NCBI GenBank assembly: GCA_031549185.1
Contig: JAVBQG010000020.1
Coordinates: 1-24,551, forward strand
DNA: 24,551 nt
Source: JAVBQG01 sp031549185
GTDB taxonomy: Bacteria; Synergistota; Synergistia; Synergistales; Synergistaceae
Direction: 5' to 3'
The position numbers and the translations under genes are program-made. Each line of letters starts with the position of its first letter. Position 1 is the stretch's first letter. Under the pieces are notes generated by a model. It saw only the letters and a list, made by a program, of their open reading frames with translations, was not told the DNA's origin and ran no database searches. Positions 15,786-22,725 of the stretch are shown here, one piece after another.

Positions 15786-17748
15786 CGCCCTGGGCGAAAT
15801 CGAGCCTTAAATTGCCGAGCGGCGTCTTCACGCGCACACCAATGCCATAACCCGTCGCGAGGTCGCCGAGATCGAAATTCTCCCCGGATCTCGTATCCCA
15901 CGCCTTGCCGAGGTCGTAGAAGAAAACCAGGCTGAAATTCTTCTGTACCGGGAGTCGAATCTCCGAATTCAGCAGGAACATCTGATCGCCGCGGTAGCGC
16001 TTGTCCTCGTATCCGCGCAACGTATTATCACCGCCCAGCGTGTAGTCGACCGCCCACGGCAAGTAACCGTCGGAGTCGCCCGCGATGAGGCGCAGCGCCA
16101 AAATCGGCGGGACGTCCTGAATCAAAAACGCGCGTTCGAATATATCCGAGAGGAAGGCGAAATTCCTGTAATAGCGAGCCTCGAACCAGTATTTCCAGTA
16201 CGACCACTCGCCACCCAGCGCCTCCATGCCTCTTTCGACGTGTATGGCCTCGACGTCGCCCTTCGGGTATGGGAGGTAGGGATCCATATTGTCGCGCTGC
16301 AACACGCCGGAGAGACGGAAGTCTCGTCCGCTCTGCATTTCCTCGAGCTGCTGCGGGGTGGGGTTCGCCCCTTCGTGCGGTTCGATGTTCACGTCCTGGA
16401 ACTCGGTCGTCAGATACCAGCTGAACTTGGAGGTGTTCGAGAACTTCCGGCCGAAACCGATGTAGGCGCCCTTGCGGTCTTCATCGTAGTCGAACTGATA
16501 GACGTCGTCGTCGTAGTAGCTGAGATCGTCCCACGTCCGCTTGTAGGCGCCGAACCGCCACGAAAACACCTTGCCGTCCATGTAGGGCTGTTCGAGGGAC
16601 AACCAGTACTGCTCCCTCTCGCCCAGCTCGAAACCGATCCCCAGGCGCTGTCCGCGCCCCTTCCAGTTGCTGTCGCTGTAGGAGATGCCGCCGCTGAAGC
16701 CGCTCTGCGTGCCATAGCCGACCGAGACGCCGATACGCCCCGTCTTGGCTTCTTCGAGCGAGAGCACGAGGTTGATTACGTCGGGGTCTTCGCTGGGCTC
16801 GAAGCCGACGTTGACGTCCTCGAAATAACCCAGCCCCTGCAATTTGCCGAGCGTATAGCGCAGCTTCGTCGCGTTGAAGATATCGCCCGACTTGATCTGG
16901 ATCTGCCGCTGTATGACGTAGGTCTTGGTCCGCTTGTTCCCCTGGATGATGATCTCGCCGAGGCGAGGCTCCGTGATGTAGACGTTGACCGTCGTCCCCT
17001 CGATCTTGACGTCGTTCACACGCGCCATGACGTAGCCGTCCTGTTGGTATTTCTCCTTGATGCGCTGCAGGTCGTTGCGGAAGAAGACGCGATTGAAGAT
17101 CATGCCCGGTTGCGTGAAACAGATGTCCTTCAGCGCGTCCTCGCTGTACACGGAATTTCCGAAGAAGTGGATTTCACCGACGACGGGGTTCTCGACAACC
17201 GTAAAGGTGACGACAGCTCCCTCCGGCTCATCGTCGATGCTGTAGTCGACGTTCGAAAAAAAGCCGAGTTCGAAGATCGCGTCGGCGTCCTTCGCGAGGC
17301 GGTTCTCGTCGAGCGGCATCCCCGGCTTCGACGTAACCACGGACAGGATATGATCCTTCACGACCTCGGAGTTGCCCTGCACGTTCACCGAGACGATCGG
17401 CGGAGCCTGGATCCTCGGACGCCGGTCCGCGGATGCCTCCTCGTGCTGCGGGCGGGGTTCCTCCAGAGGCTGTGCCTCCTGGTCGCCCGACGAGACCTTC
17501 GACAGGTCGATCTCCGGCGCGGGTTTCTCCTCCGGTTCGGGGTTCCCGATCACGATGGGGACGCCCCCCCCTCTGTCGGGCGACTTGCTCTCCGCCTGTG
17601 CCTCCCCCGCAAGGGGTTCCGCGTCGGGTGAGGCGATCTCCGCCGCCGGCGCCATCGAGGCGAACACTCCGACCAGCAGCAGGATCAGCACAGACAGGCA
17701 AGCGCGTTTACCGTTTTTCGACAAATTCAAACTGAACCATCTCCCCAT
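15742..17748 (-). CDS. bamA: Outer-membrane beta-barrel assembly protein, three POTRA domains
   Basis: BamA inserts beta-barrel proteins into the outer membrane. The 668 residues contain a signal peptide (about 1-36), a Pro/Glu-rich linker (37-115) with repeated acidic stretches, three POTRA domains (about 117-189, 190-262, 263-335, each with the GN or NS turn and a GFF/GYV/GYF motif) and a 16-strand-type barrel. The barrel has the loop-6 motif LRGYED in GGDNTLRGYEDKRYRG and ends GFGEMF, a terminal Phe. Three POTRAs, not five, sets it apart from proteobacterial BamA; a TamA reading is made less likely by the lpx linkage. The ATG at 17748 has no clear ribosome site; a TTG after GGGGAG a few codons later is an alternative. 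It lies 17 nt after the preceding gene. Confidence 0.92.
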   Translation of the reverse strand: MGRWFSLNLSKNGKRACLSVLILLLVGVFASMAPAAEIASPDAEPLAGEAQAESKSPDRGGGVPIVIGNPEPEEKPAPEIDLSKVSSGDQEAQPLEEPRPQHEEASADRRPRIQAPPIVSVNVQGNSEVVKDHILSVVTSKPGMPLDENRLAKDADAIFELGFFSNVDYSIDDEPEGAVVTFTVVENPVVGEIHFFGNSVYSEDALKDICFTQPGMIFNRVFFRNDLQRIKEKYQQDGYVMARVNDVKIEGTTVNVYITEPRLGEIIIQGNKRTKTYVIQRQIQIKSGDIFNATKLRYTLGKLQGLGYFEDVNVGFEPSEDPDVINLVLSLEEAKTGRIGVSVGYGTQSGFSGGISYSDSNWKGRGQRLGIGFELGEREQYWLSLEQPYMDGKVFSWRFGAYKRTWDDLSYYDDDVYQFDYDEDRKGAYIGFGRKFSNTSKFSWYLTTEFQDVNIEPHEGANPTPQQLEEMQSGRDFRLSGVLQRDNMDPYLPYPKGDVEAIHVERGMEALGGEWSYWKYWFEARYYRNFAFLSDIFERAFLIQDVPPILALRLIAGDSDGYLPWAVDYTLGGDNTLRGYEDKRYRGDQMFLLNSEIRLPVQKNFSLVFFYDLGKAWDTRSGENFDLGDLATGYGIGVRVKTPLGNLRLDFAQGDEESRVHFGFGEMF

Positions 17749-17765
17749 AGGCTGGCAATGTAAGG

Positions 17766-18476
17766 TTAGGGCACTACTTTGATCGCAGGCTCCGAAATTT
17801 GAAGGGCTCTCTGTCCCACTTGTATAAGGGAGATGACTTCCTCCACGGAGGGCTCTTTCGGGGGCGTCCGCTGCGCGGGTGTATCCGCGGGCGCGGTAAC
17901 GGCCGAAAGCCCCTTCACATCCCCTGATTTCGAGCTCCTCGCCCCGGGCTGGCGGACGCCCCGGGCGGGGACCGCTCCACGGCTCGGCCCTTCCTCTGCC
18001 GCAACCGCACTGCCAGACAGGGTTGCCGTCTCCTCGTCTCCCGTGCGATCGAGCGTCAGGACCACCCGGTCCGCGTTGCGATTGCTCAGGCTCGCTCGCA
18101 GCGCGTCCAGTATGTCGCTTTCCGTACTGGTCAGGACGGCGACCGAGTTTCCGCGCGACGCGAAACCTCCGAACGGCCGATCCTGATCGACCGAGAGAGG
18201 GAGTCCGACCGCCATGACGATGGCCAGGGCCAAAACCACCACCCTCGCGCCGAGAAAGGCCGAGGCACGCAGCGGGCGACGGATTTTCCCCTCCGCCTCC
18301 TCCGCGGCAATATCCCAGAGCGCCTCGCGGAACTCGCGCGTTTCCGCCTCCATGCACTCTATCTCCATCAATGCGGAACTCCACGAGCCGCATCGACAGG
18401 CTGCCATACAACGCTTCAGCCATCTGTCTATGCGCGACAGTCTTTTGTCGATGCCGCCGTGCTCGCGCGTCTCCAT
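17766..18476 (-). CDS. Single-pass membrane protein, possible anti-sigma factor
   Basis: No family is recognised. The 236 residues divide into a cytoplasmic N-terminal part (1 to about 71) with four close cysteines (Cys23, 27, 29, 41) and helices rich in charge, one membrane segment (about 72-94), and a periplasmic part of about 140 residues. That part begins with a folded-looking stretch (VDQDRPFGGFASRGNSVAVL...), then an Ala/Pro/Ser linker (about 160-205) and a C-terminal helix (SVEEVISLIQVGQRAL). This is the topology of membrane anti-sigma factors, and the gene lies directly after a sigma-factor gene and before bamA. The His-x3-Cys-x2-Cys zinc motif of the ZAS class is not present, so the role is only inferred. 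The ATG at 18476 has GGGGGGTG about 5 nt upstream. Confidence 0.7.
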   Translation of the reverse strand: METREHGGIDKRLSRIDRWLKRCMAACRCGSWSSALMEIECMEAETREFREALWDIAAEEAEGKIRRPLRASAFLGARVVVLALAIVMAVGLPLSVDQDRPFGGFASRGNSVAVLTSTESDILDALRASLSNRNADRVVLTLDRTGDEETATLSGSAVAAEEGPSRGAVPARGVRQPGARSSKSGDVKGLSAVTAPADTPAQRTPPKEPSVEEVISLIQVGQRALQISEPAIKVVP

Positions 18477-18517
18477 TTTGCACCCCCCGGTTTTTAGAAA
18501 AAACTGATCGATCGTCG

Positions 18518-18555
18518 GAAGCCTAAAGGGTAAAGATTATAAGCCCTTATGGTTC
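18518..18555 (+). repeat. Dispersed intergenic repeat, copy B
   Basis: GAAGCCTAAAGGGTAAAG, then ATTATAAGCCCTTATGGTTC, forms an imperfect hairpin (AAGGG with CCCTT, GAA..CC with GG.TTC). The similarity to copy C extends left to about 18510. It lies between the sigma gene and the membrane-protein gene. A TATAAT on the minus strand falls inside it but has no -35 partner and is not conserved in the other copies. Confidence 0.65.
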
Positions 18556-18642
18556 CTACGCGCCCATACGGAAGGATCGCCGTTTGGCGCTTTAGCCAGC
18601 ACTTCTCTAGAAATATCCACCTGCGATTAATATTTTCACAAC

Positions 18643-19230
18643 TCAGGTCTCGGATGTGGCACCCGCTCCGGAAAACCAATTTTTCAACGTGGTGATCGCC
18701 TTGCGCTGCAGGCGATAGATATGGCTAACGCCAACGCCGTGTTCGGCGGCAACGTCGGTCGCCTTGCGCCCCTCCAGGACCAACGAGCGTACGACCTCCA
18801 TCTCCTTCTGCGGCAGGCAACCGAATCCCTCCTCGATCGCCAGAGACCACTCCATGCGGTCGAGGTCCGCTTCGAACGAGTCGTCGCGGTCGAGAAGCTC
18901 CGGCTCCACGGGAATAGGCGCCTTCGCCTCCGAGCGCTGCAGGAAGTTCACCATTCTCCCGCGGACTCGGTAGTACGCATAGGTAATAAAACGATTCTTG
19001 CGCTCCGGTTCGAAATGATCGACGGAGTCGATCAGGCCGATCATGCCCTCCTGAATCAGATCGGGATAGGTGTGGTAGGCGACGCGGAATTTTTTCGCCA
19101 GCCAGAAAACCATCGGTCTGTAGGCCAGTATCAGTTGCTCGCGCGAGTCCTCGTCTCCGCATCCGACGCCCTGCCAGAGCTCCCGTTCGAGCTCGGGGCG
19201 AAGCGATGCCTTGCTCGTGTCGATGTCCAT
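18643..19230 (-). CDS. Sigma-70 family RNA polymerase sigma factor, regions 2 and 4 only
   Basis: The 195 residues hold region 2 (about 30-100: YPDLIQEGMIGLIDSVDHFEPERKNR, then FITYAYYRVRGRMVNFL) for core binding and -10 recognition, a short linker (101-130), and region 4 (about 133-187) with the helix-turn-helix KATDVAAEHGVGVSHIYRLQRKAITTL. Regions 1 and 3 are missing. Size fits the ECF group, but DLIQEGMIGLIDSVDHFEPER is closer to group 2/3 factors, so the class is uncertain. The ATG at 19230 has AGGGGGAG about 6 nt upstream, and a plausible promoter is at 19264-19291. The next gene encodes a membrane protein with anti-sigma topology, and then bamA and the lpx genes follow, so control of envelope genes is an attractive inference. 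Confidence 0.88.
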   Translation of the reverse strand: MDIDTSKASLRPELERELWQGVGCGDEDSREQLILAYRPMVFWLAKKFRVAYHTYPDLIQEGMIGLIDSVDHFEPERKNRFITYAYYRVRGRMVNFLQRSEAKAPIPVEPELLDRDDSFEADLDRMEWSLAIEEGFGCLPQKEMEVVRSLVLEGRKATDVAAEHGVGVSHIYRLQRKAITTLKNWFSGAGATSET

Positions 19231-19263
19231 CCGTGCTCCCCCTTCAGGGTATAACTTCAGTTG

Positions 19264-19291
19264 ATTTTATCATATCGGGACGATATTGAAA
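19264..19291 (-). promoter_or_regulatory. Probable promoter of the sigma-factor gene
   Basis: On the minus strand TAAAAT (19269-19264), with TG one base upstream (extended -10), lies 16 bp from TTTCAA (19291-19286). The predicted start is about 27 nt before the ATG at 19230. This could be the main promoter of the downstream envelope cluster. Confidence 0.5.
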
Positions 19292-19307
19292 CACATATAT
19301 CCGCACG

Positions 19308-19985
19308 CTATAGCGGAAATACGAGCGACGCAATCCGTTCGTCGTCCTCGGCCCTCAGGTGGTGCGTGTCGTTGGTGAGCAACAGGGAGGGGCGCGTGCC
19401 CCATACGTCGATCACCGTGATCGAACAGTTGTCGAAACGCATTCGCCATAGGAGATCGATGCCGTCGAAGTGGAGCATCGCCGCAATCAAGGCGCGGAGC
19501 ACGCCGCCGTGCGCGACGATGAAAGTGGCCTCGCCCGGGCGCCCCCCCTCCACGAGGTTCGCCGCCAGGCCGCGCGCGCGCGCCATAATCTCGTCGAACC
19601 TCTCGCCGCCCTCCGGGACGCACGAAAAAGGCGCGAGGCGCCATTTGTCGAACGTCTCGGCGTCGAGCTCCCGAATCTCCGGAATCGTAAGCCCCTCCCA
19701 GCTGCCGAAGGAGATCTCCCGCAGCTCGGGGAGCAGCTCGACTTTCGCGTCGCCCCTGTTGTGCGACACGATGATCTCCGCCGTGCGCGAGGCCCTCATG
19801 AGGGGGCTGGCAAAGACGCGCGCGGGGACAATCTGCGCGAGGCGAACGGCCACGCGCCTCGCCTGCTCCAACCCGTCGTCGTTGAGCGCGATGTCGGAGC
19901 TGCCCTGATACCGAAACTCCCTGTTCCAATCCGTTTCACCATGTCTTATCAGAAAAAATCGATGGCTGTCGCTCGCCACGCTCAT
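19308..19985 (-). CDS. Histidine phosphatase family protein (phosphoglycerate mutase-like)
   Basis: A 225-residue cytoplasmic enzyme of the branch-2-like phosphatase/mutase superfamily. FFLIRHGETDWN (His15 is the phosphorylated residue), SPLMRASRTAEI, ELREISFGSWEG and IVAHGGVLRALI give the complete catalytic set. Substrate cannot be read from sequence; alpha-ribazole phosphatase (CobC) or a broad-specificity phosphatase (PhoE) are the usual alternatives to GpmB. The ATG at 19985 is chosen over an upstream in-frame ATG at 20033 because AGGAGGTT sits about 5 nt before it. It is 77 nt upstream of the sigma-factor gene and codirectional, but that gene has its own promoter-like sequence. Confidence 0.88.
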   Translation of the reverse strand: MSVASDSHRFFLIRHGETDWNREFRYQGSSDIALNDDGLEQARRVAVRLAQIVPARVFASPLMRASRTAEIIVSHNRGDAKVELLPELREISFGSWEGLTIPEIRELDAETFDKWRLAPFSCVPEGGERFDEIMARARGLAANLVEGGRPGEATFIVAHGGVLRALIAAMLHFDGIDLLWRMRFDNCSITVIDVWGTRPSLLLTNDTHHLRAEDDERIASLVFPL

Positions 19986-20039
19986 ATCCAACCTCCTGAA
20001 AATTCGAAAAAATTCCTTTACCTGTCGAGGCAAATGGTA

Positions 20040-20255
20040 ACATCAGATCCCCACAAGAGCAATCCGCACCGTTGCCGTCGACGGGGACGTCTTGACCGAA
20101 GACGGCCGTCGAATCGATGGTAATATATTCTCAAACGGCTCCGTCATCGCGAGAAACGTACTCCCCATCGCGGACGGCGTCACCATAAACGGCTTCGTCG
20201 CCTGCGAACGCGGTGGTTCGTCAGAAAATAAAAATACGGCAGGAGGCACTTTATG
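20040..20255 (+). pseudogene. Coding-like remnant upstream of the YaiO-like gene
   Basis: A frame open from just after a TAA at about 20037 to a TGA at 20253-20255 has no good start codon but shows strongly C/G-ending codons like the neighbouring genes. It reads TVAVDGDVLTEDGRRIDGN, FSNGSVIARNVLPIADG, VTINGFVACERGG. The Gly/Val/Asn periodicity suggests a beta-strand-rich C-terminus. The stop overlaps the next start as ATGA. It may be the decayed 3' end of an upstream gene, or a small gene from TTG near 20093. I do not recognise it. Confidence 0.3.
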
Positions 20256-21101
20256 AACACTTTAGGATTTTCGATCATCGCCGTTGCGCTGGCGCTCGTC
20301 GCCGCGATCTGCCCGACCCGAGCGGACGCCGCGGAGAAGAGAAGCGACCCGATTCTGCAGCATCACGCCCTGGGCGCGGTCTCGGACGATATTCTGCGCA
20401 ACACGATCGAGATCTACGGGGACAGGAATTCGATCAACCACGGCTTCGGCGACTGGGATTCCTTCGGCATGCGCTACGCGAGGCAGGAGGCGGGTTATTC
20501 GTACCTCTTCGAGCTGAACGGCTACAACCGCGGCGAGGGGCTCGCCGGACAGATCCTCGCCGCGCTCTACAAAGACTGGGGGCCGTCGTTCTACACCTTC
20601 ACGAGCGTCTCCGGCGCGACAAACGTCACGTATGCGCCCCGCTTCCGGATCGACCAGGATTTCAACTTCAAACTCGGCGAGAAGAAGGACTGGGTGTGGG
20701 CGGTCGGCGCGTCGTATATCAACTATCATACGGACGCGCAGGACACGATCTTCTCCACCGGCGTCACGCGCTATCTGCCGGGCTGGGTGTTCACGTACCG
20801 CTTCTTCTACAACATCAGCGACCCCGGCGCGGTCGATTCGACCTCGCACCTCTTCAGCGTCGACCAAGGGTACTGGTACAAGTACATGAACACCCTCACT
20901 TACTCCTTCGGAAACCAGGCGTTTCTGGCGACCTATTTCGACAGTCCCTCGGTCGTCGACCGGAACTCGTGGAGCCTCCTCTTCCGGCACAGGCGCTGGC
21001 TCACGAAGGACCGCGGCTTCTGGGTCCAGGTCGGGGCGCTCGACGTCGAGAACGGGTACGACGGCTTCAACGTCGGCTGCGGACTCTTCTTCTGTTACTA
21101 G
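20253..21101 (+). CDS. Outer-membrane beta-barrel protein, YaiO-like
   Basis: The 282 residues start with a signal peptide (about 1-26, ending ADA) and then run as alternating aromatic/polar beta strands to a terminal Tyr (GLFFCY), as in Bam-inserted barrels. The block ELNGYNRGEGLAGQILAALYK, then DWGPSFYTFTSVSG, RFRIDQDFNFKL and LPGWVFTYRFFYNIS resembles the YaiO outer-membrane family, recalled from E. coli YaiO. Tsx-type nucleoside channels were considered and fit less well. Function of the family is unknown. The ATG at 20253 has AGGAGG 6 nt upstream. It is followed by a hairpin repeat and then the LtaS-like gene on the same strand. Confidence 0.7.
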   Translation: MNTLGFSIIAVALALVAAICPTRADAAEKRSDPILQHHALGAVSDDILRNTIEIYGDRNSINHGFGDWDSFGMRYARQEAGYSYLFELNGYNRGEGLAGQILAALYKDWGPSFYTFTSVSGATNVTYAPRFRIDQDFNFKLGEKKDWVWAVGASYINYHTDAQDTIFSTGVTRYLPGWVFTYRFFYNISDPGAVDSTSHLFSVDQGYWYKYMNTLTYSFGNQAFLATYFDSPSVVDRNSWSLLFRHRRWLTKDRGFWVQVGALDVENGYDGFNVGCGLFFCY

Positions 21102-21109
21102 AATCGCCA

Positions 21110-21146
21110 GAAGCCTGAAGGTAATGATTATGAACCCTTGTGGTTC
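21110..21146 (+). repeat. Dispersed intergenic repeat, copy C
   Basis: GAAGCCTGAAGGTAATGATT, then ATGAACCCTTGTGGTTC, matches copy B over its full length with roughly a fifth of positions changed, and keeps the imperfect hairpin. The similarity starts 9 nt earlier, at the stop codon of the YaiO-like gene. It could act as a terminator or RNA processing site between two codirectional genes. Confidence 0.6.
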
Positions 21147-21204
21147 GTGGAGGAACTGTAGCTCAAGCAATTTAATCATCGTCTCCTCGGGAGGTGTAAC
21201 GGGA

Positions 21205-22506
21205 ATGCAAAGTATGAAAACCGGACGGAGGCGCGATATCGCGCTCCTCCTCGCCGCGCTGCTCGCGCTCTTCGCGGGCCGGGCGGGCGCCGCGGAACCC
21301 GGCTCCCTGGCGGGCAGAAACCTGATTTTGATCCAGCTCGAGTCGTTCCAGAACTTCGCGATCGGCAAGACGGTGCGAGGCACCCCCGTCACGCCGAACC
21401 TGAACGGGCTGATCGAGCGGGGACTCTGGTTCTCGCGCTGCTACCCGCAGACGGCGGGGGGCAACACCTCCGACGCGGAGTTCCTGGCGGCCACGTCGCT
21501 GCTGCCCGCGAAAGAGGGCGCCGTCTTCGAACGCTTCACGGCGGGCAGCTACCCCTCGCTCGCAAACGCGCTGCGCGAACGGGGCTACAAGACCGGCGTC
21601 TTCCACGGAAACAAGGCGAACGTCTGGAACCGCCCGAAGATGTATCCAGCTCTCGGCTACGAGCGCTTCGACGCCAAGAACGCGTACAAGCCGGGCCTCA
21701 CGATCGGCCTCGGCCTGGCCGACGCGCCCTTCTACGCCCAGACCGCGGAAAAACTCACCTCCTGGGGCGAGCCGTTCTTCGCGGTGGTCATCTCCCTCTC
21801 CAGCCATCACCCGTTCAAGATCCCGGCGGCGGCGGACGACTTCGACCCGGCGCCGTACGACGGCACCGTGATGGGCGACTGCCTGCGCAGCCTGCACTAC
21901 GCCGACAAAACGCTCGGCTCGTTCATCGCGGCGCTCCGCGCCTCCGGCCTGCTCGAACGCTCGCTGGTCGTGATCTACGGCGACCACGGAGGCGTCCCTC
22001 TGGAGGAGCGCGAGCGGCTGGAGCACTTCCTGCGGACCGGTGGCGAGGGGACGCCGCCGGCGGGCGAGGCCCGGACCGACCCCAAACCCGCTTTCTGGCG
22101 CGAACAGCTGCAGGTGCCGCTGCTCTTTCTCGCGGAGGGCTCGACGCTGCGCGGACGCGTCGACGCGCCGGTGGGACAGGTGGACATCGCGACCACCGTC
22201 GCCGCCCTCATGGGCTTCTCCCTGCCCGACGCGGTCGGGACGAACCTGACGGCGGGCGTGCCCGACGCGCCGAAAATCGTCGTCTTCCGGGACGGAGGCT
22301 TCATCAAGAACAATTTCTGGGTGACGCCCGGCGAGGGAGACGCGAAGCTCGCCTTCGACCTCTCATCGCATCCGGACACTCTTCCCGCATCCCAGCCCGC
22401 CTTCCCCCCGGAGGACGTGAAAATCCTCTTCTCGGCCGCCCTCGAAGAGGCGGAGAGGGCACTTCGTTCGTCCGACGCAATTCTGGAGAGACACACGCCT
22501 CGTTAA
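21205..22506 (+). CDS. Periplasmic LtaS-like phosphotransferase (sulfatase fold), no membrane domain
   Basis: The 433 residues are a signal peptide (about 1-30, RAGAA) followed by an alkaline-phosphatase/sulfatase-fold domain. It has the residue set known for lipoteichoic acid synthase: Glu46 in QLESFQ, the nucleophile Thr88 in GGNTSDAEF, Trp141 and Arg143 in FHGNKANVWNR, His202 in SSHHPF, and Asp260-His261 in YGDHGG, with spacings close to those of the S. aureus enzyme. LtaS and OpgB-like enzymes normally carry several N-terminal membrane helices; here only a signal peptide precedes, like the shed LtaS ectodomain. It probably transfers glycerol-phosphate or ethanolamine-phosphate to an envelope sugar or lipid. 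The ATG at 21205 (GGGAGGTG 8 nt upstream) was preferred to an upstream frame opening at 21124. Confidence 0.82.
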   Translation: MQSMKTGRRRDIALLLAALLALFAGRAGAAEPGSLAGRNLILIQLESFQNFAIGKTVRGTPVTPNLNGLIERGLWFSRCYPQTAGGNTSDAEFLAATSLLPAKEGAVFERFTAGSYPSLANALRERGYKTGVFHGNKANVWNRPKMYPALGYERFDAKNAYKPGLTIGLGLADAPFYAQTAEKLTSWGEPFFAVVISLSSHHPFKIPAAADDFDPAPYDGTVMGDCLRSLHYADKTLGSFIAALRASGLLERSLVVIYGDHGGVPLEERERLEHFLRTGGEGTPPAGEARTDPKPAFWREQLQVPLLFLAEGSTLRGRVDAPVGQVDIATTVAALMGFSLPDAVGTNLTAGVPDAPKIVVFRDGGFIKNNFWVTPGEGDAKLAFDLSSHPDTLPASQPAFPPEDVKILFSAALEEAERALRSSDAILERHTPR

Positions 22507-22611
22507 AGAAAGACGGATTTATCGTTCACGCTCACACGAACAAATTAACGTCTGCGTGATTTAATCAGTGCCTTGTTAAACTTTAAACTTTGTGAAATCT
22601 TGAAAAAATCT

Positions 22612-22641
22612 TCTCCACAAAGCTGTCACATCCGCTATAAT
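22612..22641 (+). promoter_or_regulatory. Probable promoter of the IIC-like gene
   Basis: A perfect TATAAT (22636-22641) has only a weak -35 (TCTCCA, 22612-22617, 18-bp spacer). A purine run GAGGGGGG (22664-22671) follows. The 219-nt gap since the previous gene shows no convincing terminator. Confidence 0.45.
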
Positions 22642-22725
22642 TGCCTCGCTCGATCCAAGTATCGAGGGGGGCAATTCTTTCTTGCGGGGCGGTGTGTTGT
22701 CATCAACAAAACATGCGAGTACTGG

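Noticed and set aside
18536..18541. TATAAT on the minus strand as promoter of the anti-sigma-like gene
   Set aside because: No -35 box at 16-18 bp, and the hexamer lies in a repeat whose other copies do not keep it.
20043..20249. Small minus-strand gene of 68 codons in the divergent gap
   Set aside because: No ribosome site or recognisable fold; the plus-strand frame has the better codon pattern.
20253..21101. Tsx-type nucleoside channel
   Set aside because: Size and barrel nature fit, but the conserved blocks match the YaiO pattern better and Tsx landmark sequences are missing.
20262..21392. Minus-strand open frame of 376 codons over the YaiO-like gene
   Set aside because: Antisense to a gene with signal peptide, ribosome site and barrel pattern; composition is Val/Glu/Arg-rich as expected of a mirror frame.
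22573..22725. N-terminal extension of the IIC-like protein from TTG 22573
   Set aside because: It would start upstream of the TATAAT box, has no ribosome site and adds 51 polar residues not expected in the family.
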